Below the pieces are notes generated by a model that saw nothing but the letters and a program-made list of their open reading frames with translations, made no database searches and was not told the origin of the DNA. Shown here in pieces: positions 55,557-64,000 of a stretch of 64,000 nt of DNA; the first letter of the stretch is position 1; each line of letters starts with the position of its first letter. Source of the DNA: Ephemerocybe angulata (Eukaryota; Basidiomycota; Agaricomycetes; Agaricales; Psathyrellaceae); assembly GCA_013368325.1 (NCBI GenBank), contig JAACJK010000230.1:62001-126000 (forward strand), in the 5' to 3' direction. The translations under genes were made by a program, and so were the position numbers.

Positions 55557-58357
55557 ATGTATCTCCAAGCCTTGGTCTGGGCGTTCACGCCTATCCTCTT
55601 CGGTGCGTCATACCCCGTCTGCATCGTGCACAATCACTTATCGCACATTTTCAAATAGCACTCAGTGTTACTGCACAGACCGCTACACAATGGACTGACC
55701 CGTTGACCAACATACCTTTCTGGCGCTACACCGACAGCTCTGTGGATAGCACCTTCGGGTTCCTTTTCCCTCCCTTGCAGCCGACATCGAATGAATTCAT
55801 CGGGATTTTCACTGCCCCCGCAAGTTCCGGATGGTCGGGTGTGAGTTTGGGAGGCGCTATGCGTTCTAACCTTCTCATCCTCGGCTGGTTGAATGGAAAC
55901 TCTCCGGTCCTCTCTGCGCGATATATAACGTCAGTAGCACCCCCTATCCTGAGGCGATTTGAGAAGCTCACGGCTTTCACAGTGCCTATGCACCCCCTAC
56001 CGCGTACTCCGGACCCATTCTCACCGTTCTGGGTACGTCTGGCCTCAATGGCACTCATCAGAGGATCGTGTACCGGTGCCAAGTAGGTTCCTAAACCCCT
56101 CGAACTTGAATAACCACCCATACCGCTTCGTCATAGAACTGCACCACCTGGACTGGTGGTGCTGGTGGTCTCAACCTGAATGCCACTCCGTCATTCGGAT
56201 TCGCCGTGCACGGCTCTATCAAGCCTCTCACCGTCAATGACCCCAACTCAGAGATCTACCGACACACCTTGGCTGGTCAATTCACCCTCAACACCGCCAA
56301 CGCTCACTCCAGCAGCTACAGTACCTACTTGTCGCAACTCCAAAACGCTCCCCCTCTCGCTGGCGGCGGACCCACCACGACCACTGCTGCTCCTTTACCT
56401 ACGAGCACCGCCAATTCGTGCCCGGGGGCACCGGCTGCCAGTTACGCCTTGACAGCTGCGTCCGGGTGGCGAGTTGTTCCTGTGCTTGGAAGGCTCTCTA
56501 GCCCAAGAGGTATTGCAATGGACAGTCAAGGCCATCTGATTGTCGTTGAGCGCAACAAGGGTGTCACTGGTCATGTCCTTGACGCTAATGGATGTATTAC
56601 CAGCAGCAAGACCATTGTTCAGGACAATGGACCCAACCACGGCATCGACTTCAATCCCGCTGGGAACAAGCTCTTCGCGAGGTAAGGCCGCTACTCCGGT
56701 TGTATGTACACTTCGCTTACACTCGATCTATGAAGCTCGTCGGATATCGCATGGGTCTGGGATTACGATCCTGTTGCAATGACTGCGTCGAACAAACGGA
56801 CGCTTGTGACTGGGTGCGACACTCTCTCTTTGGGTTTCGTTTACGCCAATTCTAATCGCTCTCGATTTAGAATGAACAATAACTACCATTTCACTCGAAC
56901 CATCTTGATTTCGAGGAAGAACCCGAACCTTATGGTTCTAACTGTTGGGTCCAATGACAACATTGACGTTGCGTCCTTCCAGATCGGAAACGGTCGAGCG
57001 TCAATCAAGGTCTTCGATTGGAACGCTCTTCCCACAAACGGTATCCCCTTCAACAGGTACGCCGTGGTCAACATATATAGTACCTTTAGGCGCTAATTTT
57101 CTATCCTTAGCACGAGTTATGGCCAAGTCATGGGGTACGGCTCTTATTTGATTCTTTTGTATGAGAGATGCTAACTTCAACGATAGCTATGGTCTCCGTA
57201 ATGATGTCGGAGTTGCAGAGGATCGTGCTGGACTCATCTACAGTATCGGTAAGATCCTTCAATTCGAATGCAAACTAGGAGCTGACATAGACCCGGACAG
57301 AAAACTCTTTGGACAACGCTTATCGAATGACCAATGGACAGCAGCGGGACGTCCACATCAACAACCCAGCGGAGAAGGTCTACCGACGTATGTTCATTTT
57401 GAGATGGTTAATAGTCGCATACAACTGATTGCTTTGAACTAGTGGGCGACCCTGCCAATCCCCAGAAGCTGTTTGGAGGATACCCCTACTGCTTCACCGT
57501 TTGGGAGGCGGGTGACTTCACTGACAAGTCATTCAAAGTCGGCGATTGGTTCGTGCAAAACCCAACCGGACAGTACACTGACGACTGGTGCAACACCAAC
57601 TCTGTGAAGCCTATCGCCCTCCTACCACCCCATACTGCGCCCTTGGACATGAAGTTCGGCCTTGGCACCGACAGCAACATGTACGCGTCGCTCCACGGAA
57701 GCTGGAATCGCCAGCCTCCTCAGGTACGCCGTTAAAAAGCTAACATCTAGCGCTGTCTAACAATGGTCTGTAGGGTTACAAAGTCACATACACCCCAGGT
57801 CGCTTCTCCGCCTCAGGCGAATGGTCTCCCACTGTTGATCTTGCCGGTACCAAGTCAACGTATGTCGATCTATTGACTAACAACAGAGGCGAGGGTGGTT
57901 GCGCTTCGGGCTGCTTCCGCCCCGTCGGTCTTGTGTTCAACCCCACTGGAGAGAACCTATACGTCTCTAGTGATACTTCTGGCGAGGTAGTCATGTTGAA
58001 GCGAAATGCTGGCCCTGTCTACAATCCAGGGGGAGGACCCGTCACGACAATCACAAGCACACCGACCACCACTACGACGACGACCACAACGACGACGACG
58101 ACGACGACTACCACTCAGCCTGCCGGACCGGCGCAAACTCTGTACGGACAATGGTAAGCCTCACTTCTCCCCTTACGATGCGATTACCCAACTTATATCT
58201 GTATATAGTGGTGGCACCGGATGGAGTGGCCCCACGGCATGCCCCGCAAATGCGGTTTGCAGCGTTGTGAGTACCTACATCTCTTCATGCTTTATATGTT
58301 CCGACTCTCATATGAATTCAGATCAACTCGTACTACTCTCAATGCATCCCACGTTGA
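55557..58357 (+). CDS. AA8-AA12-CBM1 secreted PQQ-type sugar dehydrogenase, 13 exons
   Basis: 717 residues; exons 55557-55602, 55659-55929, 55983-56082, 56137-56681, 56736-56813, 56871-57056, 57111-57134, 57187-57248, 57301-57387, 57443-57723, 57774-58153, 58209-58266 and 58322-58357, all in phase. A signal peptide is followed by an AA8 heme-b cytochrome (about 20-205) with axial Met in LGGAMRSN, RCQNCTTWTGG, and the axial His candidate in IYRHTLAG. A Thr/Pro linker precedes the AA12 propeller (about 235-650), with GRLSSPRGIAMDSQGHLIV, NHGIDFNPAGNKLF, a catalytic-type His in NYHFTRTILIS, YGLRNDVGVAEDRAG and ASLHGSWNR. A Thr-rich linker leads to a complete C-terminal CBM1 (YGQCGGTGWSGPTACPA through SQC). 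This is the plan of the Coprinopsis pyranose dehydrogenase, which oxidises sugars with PQQ and passes electrons through the cytochrome to LPMOs. Confidence 0.93.
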
Positions 58358-58579
58358 TACCCCAGCTTCCTATGACGCTTAATCGATGTTGTAATCTGGC
58401 TCGAAGTAATTCATGCAATGGGCTTGACCTTTCTCAGACTCCTGTTATAGAAGATGCCTCAAACAACTGGAGAGGAAGCGTCTTCAATCGCAGCGAACGA
58501 TCGTGTCGACTAATTGTGGGAAGGCTTCCCAAGCATCGAGAAGAGGCCAAGAAACCTGAGGTCGATGCTGACTGTTCTC

Positions 58580-58930
58580 TCCATCACTATACTCTGAATC
58601 GAACTATTTTGATTCCAAGGAAGAACCCGAATCTTATGGTTCTAACTGTGGGGTCGAACGACAATGTCGACATTGCGACCTTCCAGATTGGAAATTGTCG
58701 AGCGTCAATGAAAGTATTCGATTGGGCCGCTCTCCCCGCAAATGGAATTCCGTTCAATAGGTAAGCTAGACCTAGCGGCGAGCTCTAATGTTATCCTCCC
58801 CGCACGAGCTACGGACCGGTGTTGGGGCAAGTTCTCAATCGTGTTTGATAGCTGCTTGGCCCAACCTTCCTGTGCAGATACATATGGGCGTCGTAATGAT
58901 GTCGGGGTCTGGTATGATATACTGGAATAT
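58580..58930 (+). pseudogene. AA12 fragment (copy of three internal exons)
   Basis: The segment encodes NRTILIPRKNPNLMVLTVGS, NIDV-like DNVDIATFQIGN and KVFDWAALPANGIPFN, nearly the same as exon 6 of the dehydrogenase just upstream. It is followed by a GTAAGC donor, a CACGAGCTACGG piece matching exon 7, and a YGRRNDVGV piece matching exon 8. Nothing matching the cytochrome, the first part of AA12 or the CBM lies next to it, and the coding sense fades after 58930. It is a partial duplication, not a working gene. Confidence 0.8.
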
Positions 58931-59869
58931 ATTCTTTGCGCCTTCTCGTTCTCGTCGGAGATGATTTAGGACCGGCAGAAGGATCACTACCGGAGAGAAC
59001 GCACCACCGTGCCTCCCCCGTTAGACCTTATCGATCGATTGTAGCACAGTTTCCCGAACACCAGAAAGTCAAATAGGGCAGGACTGTAGAGTCGTTTGCT
59101 CACATGGAAGGAAGCACAGGTTACGGCAGTTACAGCATTCCGCTCACAACTAGACACGGCCGCAGGAACCTTCCAAATGCCCCTCACCATTTGTACTCGG
59201 ATGGTAAACATCAGGCCTCAGCGGTTAGTGCAGAGGTTGATTTACTGACCGAAATGGCGTCGTCCCCGCAGGAACCTTCCAAATGCCCCTCACCATTTGT
59301 ACTCGGATGGTAAACATCAGGCCTCAGCGGTTAGTGCAGAGGTTGATTTACTGACCGAAATGTTGCCCCATCATCCCAACATCGCCTTCAGACCTCACCA
59401 TCGCAGCCACCTCCCGGATCACACAGGTTTGAGCAATAAGATGGGAAGACCTCTCAGTCAACCATGAAGGCCGCTTTGATCTGTAGGCCATAAAATTAGG
59501 CCTCCTTCGCGCAATGAAGCCAGATGCCTTTGGAAGTGAGCTCGGAGTAAGAGGGACCGTGATACGAGGTAGGACTTTGCAACCCCAATCCCATTAATCT
59601 GATGATAACAATCATACTCAAGGCTTCACCGTCCACGGTATTGTCGTGGCCACGAGAAGGCCGATGATAGAGGGGCTGTCGAAGGAAGCTTCGTACCGCC
59701 AACTTGGATCAAAAGAAGCTGTACAAATCCCTTTAATATAAGCCTTGGTCTAGCAGAAATGCTCGTTACACCCTTTGCATTCCACCCGCCTATCACCTGC
59801 GCAGTTTCATAGTAGAAGTTCCTCGTCCTTTCTACCGAGCAGGTCTGCGCGAGCACCGCTGTCCAAACG
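58931..59869. other. Spacer with a tandem duplication, leader of DUF6533 copy 3
   Basis: No gene seen. Contains the 97-bp tandem repeat (separate entry) and the upstream region of the gene at 59870. Confidence 0.5.
59160..59362. repeat. Exact 97-bp tandem duplication, period 106 bp
   Basis: The 97 bases from CCGCAGGAACCTTCC to GACCGAAATG occur at 59160-59256 and again, identically, at 59266-59362. The spacer is GCGTCGTCC. Identity suggests a recent event. Confidence 0.9.
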
Positions 59870-61610
59870 ATGTCGCACTCAAGTGCACTGGAGGCGATTA
59901 TTCATGGATATAAAGACACCAAGATCACAAACGTGAGTCGGACTTCCTTCTCAGGTCGAGCGGTAGAGGGCTCACCCTTTTTCAGTACCTCGTGAGTAGA
60001 TTTTCGATCTACGCGGTGCGTTGGCTGAGACGAGCTTCATCCTAGGGTGTGAGCGGCCACGCTCTCGTGGTAAGTGTCTTCGTTGCACTATGGATCTAGT
60101 TTTCTCGCTGAAGCATACTGGAAAGGTTGTCGACTTCCTGGAGACATTCCCGGATGAGGTGGGATCCCTTTCTCCGCGTTATACCCGCGAGCCTTCTGAA
60201 AGGGATACGCCCAGGTCCGGCTAATGTGGCCTACGCCCCTCAGCTTGCCAAAGGTCCTGTTCTTTGCACTGCGGTACTATATACTGGTGCACTCAGTTTT
60301 CGCCGCGACCTGTAAGCGCCCAACTTAATACACACATCTTAAACATGGCTGGCTGACCTTCTCGGCGACAGATGGTGTTCCTACAGGAATGTCTCCTAAA
60401 CAGTGCAGCGATTCCTTTCTTCGGGTAGCACGTAGGTCAAGCGTTCGGCGTCAGAACAAGGTCTCACGAAATCTCTTCGCAGTCTCGTCAATCATTACTA
60501 TGATTGCATCTGAAGGTAGAAGACTGATCATGTCCCAACTCCTGATTTTGAAGAAGCTAACCTGGACGCGACTAGCCATTCTATTCATCCGAGTGTATGC
60601 ATTTTCTGGGAGAAACAAGAAACTATTAGTATTCCTTGTCGTCCAATACCTGGTGCGTTGTCTGATTCTCGAGCCTGAGGGCATGTATCCTAACCTTGGC
60701 GTAGGCTATCCATGCTAGTGCCTTCGCGCTTCTCTACAAGTTCATCAAAACCGTTCATTGTAAGCGCTGGTTTTCTTACCCATCACAAAGATTAGCGCCT
60801 TGATTGTATCTGGCTTGTAGTTGTCAAGTTTCCCATCGACCACCTTGTGTGCTTTCCTGCACAGTCCAAAAACATCTTACTCTCGGGCGTGTTTGCACTG
60901 CTACTCGGGAGCGTTATCAGTAAGAAGATAGCCTTTCTAACGACTACTCATACTGATCCTTCTTGGCGCAGTCGTGATGTTCATCATGATGTACATTGCC
61001 TTCCGCAAGCACCGAAATATCAACAACGCACTAATAACGATATTCTACCGGGATGGGATCTTTTACTTCATCTGCTTGTCTGGTGAGTGGCTTGTTATCC
61101 TCGGCAATGCGTCTATTGATCCTTTTATCGGCAGCCCTCGCTACAGCTAACATCATCGTTAACTTGGCAGCTCCTGTATGTTTATATATCCATATGTCGT
61201 AAACATTGCGGCTGACTCAATCTGATATCCAGAGTAGCGGCATGAAATTCCTCCTTGTGCAGTGCGTATTTCTTATGACCTGAAATGCCCATTGCCCGTC
61301 TGCGACACTAATGTGGCCAATCCATCACAGATCCGAAGTCAACATCCATGTTATTCTCTCAACGCGCATGCTGCTCCACCTTCGCTCATGGGCCGAGAAA
61401 GACCACTGGGCAGGGCGCGGCAGTGTCACAGGAACGATGGCGGCCTTCGAATATTCGACAAGGCTCGGCGGACGTGACCTGCGGAATATCTCTGCTATCC
61501 AGTTTGAAAAACGGGTTACGCACGCTGTGGACGACACCACAGATTATACCATGGGCACTGCCGCCACTGACACTAGACTTGGAAGCGTTTCAACTGCCTA
61601 TGCCATTTGA
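59870..61610 (+). CDS. DUF6533 multi-pass membrane protein, copy 3
   Basis: Third family member, plus strand, about 300 residues, divided like the others. It begins MSHSSALEAIIHGYKDTKIT. VVDFLETFPDEVRLMW follows (split by an intron after DE), then LPKVLFFALRYYILVHSVF, SSIITMIASEAILFIRVYAF, SGRNKKLLVFLVVQYL, FYRDGIFYFICLSA, NIIVNLAAP and VILSTRMLLHLRSWAEK. It closes with a Thr-rich polar tail and stop at 61608. The hallmark RVYAFSGRN is intact. Near the start a six-base exon (TACCTC, 59986-59991) flanked by TTTCAG and GTGAGT gives the YL of an NYLGVSGHALV helix that fits the family spacing; this micro-exon is inferred. Function unknown; predicted integral membrane protein. It is more diverged from copies 1 and 2 than they are from each other. 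Confidence 0.75.
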
Positions 61611-62504
61611 GCCGTAAATTCGCCGACCCTCGGACGTATGTACTTACCAAGATGTCCCATAGCCAACACTGTTAGGGAATTAGAAGCGCAGACCAGACGA
61701 CATCGTGGCCCGCATCAAAAATCCGAATCATCGTCAACTGACGAGAGTGCCCCTGGTGTTAGAATATCTTCTGACGGCGTTATACCAGCGAGGGCGCTTG
61801 GCTTACAATCAAGCTTCTTTCCTTCTCGGCTTCCCGAAATTGAAGAGTCGTGACGGGTCTATAGGCGATGAGTCCGATCCAAGTTCATCCAGGTTGGCCC
61901 AGCTTAAAGTAAGGACCCTGCGGCACTCGCTACCTACAGCGCCTAACTGAGCCAGACGGAGACTGGGCGCTTAAGCCCAGCATGATGGCACCGGCGACGG
62001 TAGAGCCGGCTATGCCGCCGCCCGGCCCCGCAAGCCGGGCACAGTTCTGCCAGCAAATCAGGATCCCAGGATTCTTAATCTTCTCCTCCTTCCATGGTGC
62101 GGTACGCCGCAATAGCCACCCAAACAACAAGCGCGAGGTTTCTCGGCAGTATCGACAAGACTAATTCCTTTGCCAAGCAAGTTCACAGGGATCTTTTCTG
62201 GTCTCATATTGTTGGTCATCCAATGCAGCGAATTTGGAAATCGCTGCGTGCTTTGACACACATTTCGTCATTGCGCTGTCGGTAACATTACGGCTGGAAG
62301 GCCATGGAACAAGCTTAGCCTAGCCACGCCGGACATTAGCACATCGAAGTACGTTGGGAGAAGCCAAGGCGAGAAACCGAAGTTCAACCCACGTTGCCTT
62401 CTGCAAACCGACGTTGACCCGCATGCGTATCGAGTTACGGATCTGTAACTCAAGGTATATATAGAAAAAGGTATCGAAACCTGCTCTACCTCACCTACGA
62501 CATC
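61611..62504. other. Intergenic region upstream of the second AA8-AA12 gene
   Basis: No recognised gene; a minus-strand frame at 61930-62130 has a Gly/Ala-rich stretch (PGGGIAGSTVAGAIMLG) but no family match. The right end holds the TATA element at 62456. Confidence 0.45.
62456..62463 (+). promoter_or_regulatory. TATA box of the second AA8-AA12 gene
   Basis: TATATATA, about 49 bp upstream of the ATG at 62505. Confidence 0.55.
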
Positions 62505-64000
62505 ATGTTACGGTCTCTCTTGGGAGTGGCACTTGTGTCGCTGTCATCGGGTGGGCCTTTCCTCTCATGCATCTTCGCCAGTCGCTAACGCAGACCTTCA
62601 GCGCTTCTCGCTCAAGGTCAAGGAACTTCGGAATGGTGTGACGAAGGAAAAACCGGCCTCTGCTTCCAGCGATACTACGACGAAAATGTTCGAACAGGCT
62701 GGGGCTACATGTTTCCCGAAGCAGATCCCAGCGGCGGCGTCTCTAATGAGTTCATTGGGATCTTCACTGCGCCAGCTACTACAGGGTGGATCGGAAATAG
62801 CTTGGGCGGGGGCATGACTCAAGGGCCGCTAATCCTTGCTTGGATTAACGACTTCCAGGCTATGATATCAGTCAGACGAGCAATGTAAGATAATCCCTCT
62901 GCGACCTACCGACAGCCGCTAATGCAAATCGCTCTTTCCATAGCCAATATGGGCCACCATCGGTCATGAGCGGAGGACCGACTGTTACTGTTCTAGGAGG
63001 ATCTGGAGTCACGTCCGACGGGCTTGAACAGCGAATCATCTTCCGCTGCCAGAACTGCACTGCATGGGAGGGCGGCTCCGAGAGCATCAACCTGGACGGG
63101 TGGGGCCCTCTCGGCTTCGCTACTCACGGTGCCATTAAGCCTCTTCAGCCCTCCACCGCGGACTCGCCTGTATACCAGCACACCTATGCTGGAATTCACG
63201 TACTCGACGCTCCAGCTGCCAAGACGGCCCAGTACTGGGACAACCTGAAGAAGCTCCAGGATTTGCCTCAGCTCCCTCCTCCAGCAACCCCAACGACCAC
63301 CCCGGTCCCGGAACCGACCAATACACTCCCCGCGTGTCCAGGAGTGGCGGCGCCAGTTTATGGCCTAAACGTTGCTGATGGCTGGAAGGCGACCCCAGTC
63401 CTCGGACGCCTGCAACGCCCGAGGAGCATCATTACCGACAACCAGGGACATTTGCTCGTGCTGGAAGCAGGAGTGGGTGTAACTGCCCACACTCTCGGCG
63501 ACGACGGCTGCGTTACGAGGAGCGTTGTGCTGATTGACGATACCACCTTGAATCACGGATTGGATTTGACACCCAAAGGCGATAAGCTTATTGCGAGGTA
63601 AGTCGCATTGTGCGGTGCCAGACGTTTGGACGCTAACTTTCTGCGGCCATAGCTCCCCGGATATCGCTTGGTCTTGGGAGTACAATGCAACTGCGCTGAC
63701 TGCGTATAACAGAAAGACGTTGGTTTATGGGTAAGTGCACCTGTCTGTACTTTCCGTTTCCAGACGCTTATGGGTTCGCGCTCTTTAGCATGAACAATCC
63801 TGGCCATGTTAGTCGGACAGTCTGGGTGTCGCGCAAGTATCCCGACTACCTGTTGGTTAGCGTGGGGTCTGGGGCCAACATCGACTTGCCGTCTTTTGAA
63901 AGGGGGTCGGGCAGAGCTCAGATCCGTGTGTTTGACATGCGCGCGCTGCCTCCCAGCGGGATTCCTTACACGAGGTGTGTTCATAACGCATAGTCTGTAC
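62505..64000 (+). CDS. AA8-AA12 sugar dehydrogenase, 5' part only (runs off the window)
   Basis: Exons visible: 62505-62550, 62602-62884, 62944-63597, 63653-63730 and 63789-63974, then a GTGTGT donor; the rest lies beyond 64000. The signal peptide is MLRSLLGVALVSLSSALLAQ. The AA8 cytochrome follows with WCDEGKTGLCFQRYYDEN, TGWGYMFPEADPSGG, axial Met in LGGGMTQG, FRCQNCTAWEGG and the axial His candidate in VYQHTYAG. A Pro/Thr linker (PATPTTTPVPEPTNT) precedes AA12, with GRLQRPRSIITDNQGHLLV, NHGLDLTPKGDKLIA, the catalytic-type His in GHVSRTVWVSRKYPDY, and VGSGANIDLPSFERGS. Intron positions in AA12 match the gene at 55.6 kb exactly, so they are paralogues. Whether a CBM1 follows cannot be seen. 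Confidence 0.9.

Noticed and set aside
58050..58120. ACG/ACC repeat as an independent microsatellite of interest
   Set aside because: It encodes the Thr-rich linker before the CBM1 of the dehydrogenase, which explains it.
1..64000. Operons, Shine-Dalgarno sites, CRISPR arrays, prophage
   Set aside because: The genes are intron-rich and eukaryotic; no such structures appear. I also saw no tRNA or rRNA gene that I could support.

Overview
The window is nuclear DNA of a filamentous basidiomycete, most likely an Agaricomycete. Nearly every gene is split by short introns of about 45-65 nt with GT(A/G)(A/C/G)GT donors. The gene content is typical of mushroom-forming saprotrophs: a class I hydrophobin, DUF6533 membrane proteins, F-box/LRR expansions, multigene P450s, a heme-thiolate peroxidase, LPMOs (lytic polysaccharide monooxygenases) and AA8-AA12 dehydrogenases. 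I joined exons by hand from splice signals, reading-frame continuity and comparison of paralogues inside the window. No RNA data were available. Domain names come from recognised motifs, not from searches.

Layout. 0-7.3 kb: DUF6533 membrane protein (+), a small TA-flanked inverted-repeat element, GWT1 (GPI-anchor inositol acyltransferase), an F-box protein and a decayed relative of it. 7.3-9.3 kb: gene-poor, with inverted clusters of GGTCCG. 9.3-16.5 kb: a long NT-C2 protein, a stand-alone secreted AA8 cytochrome (-) and a second DUF6533 gene (-). 17.9-22.6 kb: two tandem P450 paralogues (-), the second with an in-frame TAG near its start. 23.1-32.6 kb: RRP46, a small predicted mitochondrial protein, a heme-thiolate peroxidase, a DUF4743/Nudix hydrolase, an F-box protein and a monocarboxylate-type MFS carrier. 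34.9-40.8 kb: hydrophobin, ribosomal protein eL27 and CAC2 (CAF-1 subunit). 42.9-50.7 kb: two tandem AA9 LPMOs, two membrane proteins and a starch-type AA13 LPMO with CBM20. 52.4-64 kb: F-box protein, AA8-AA12-CBM1 dehydrogenase, a broken AA12 copy, a third DUF6533 gene, and a second AA8-AA12 gene that runs off the window.

The biological theme is oxidative polysaccharide breakdown. Three copper LPMOs (AA9, AA9, AA13-CBM20) lie within about 21 kb of two flavin-free AA8-AA12 sugar dehydrogenases, whose cytochrome domain belongs to a class known to feed electrons to LPMOs. A further AA8-only gene lies at 14 kb. The local duplicates (AA9 pair, P450 pair, AA12 fragment, DUF6533 trio, F-box copies) show active gene turnover, including one exact intron loss, several GC-AG introns and pseudogenes.
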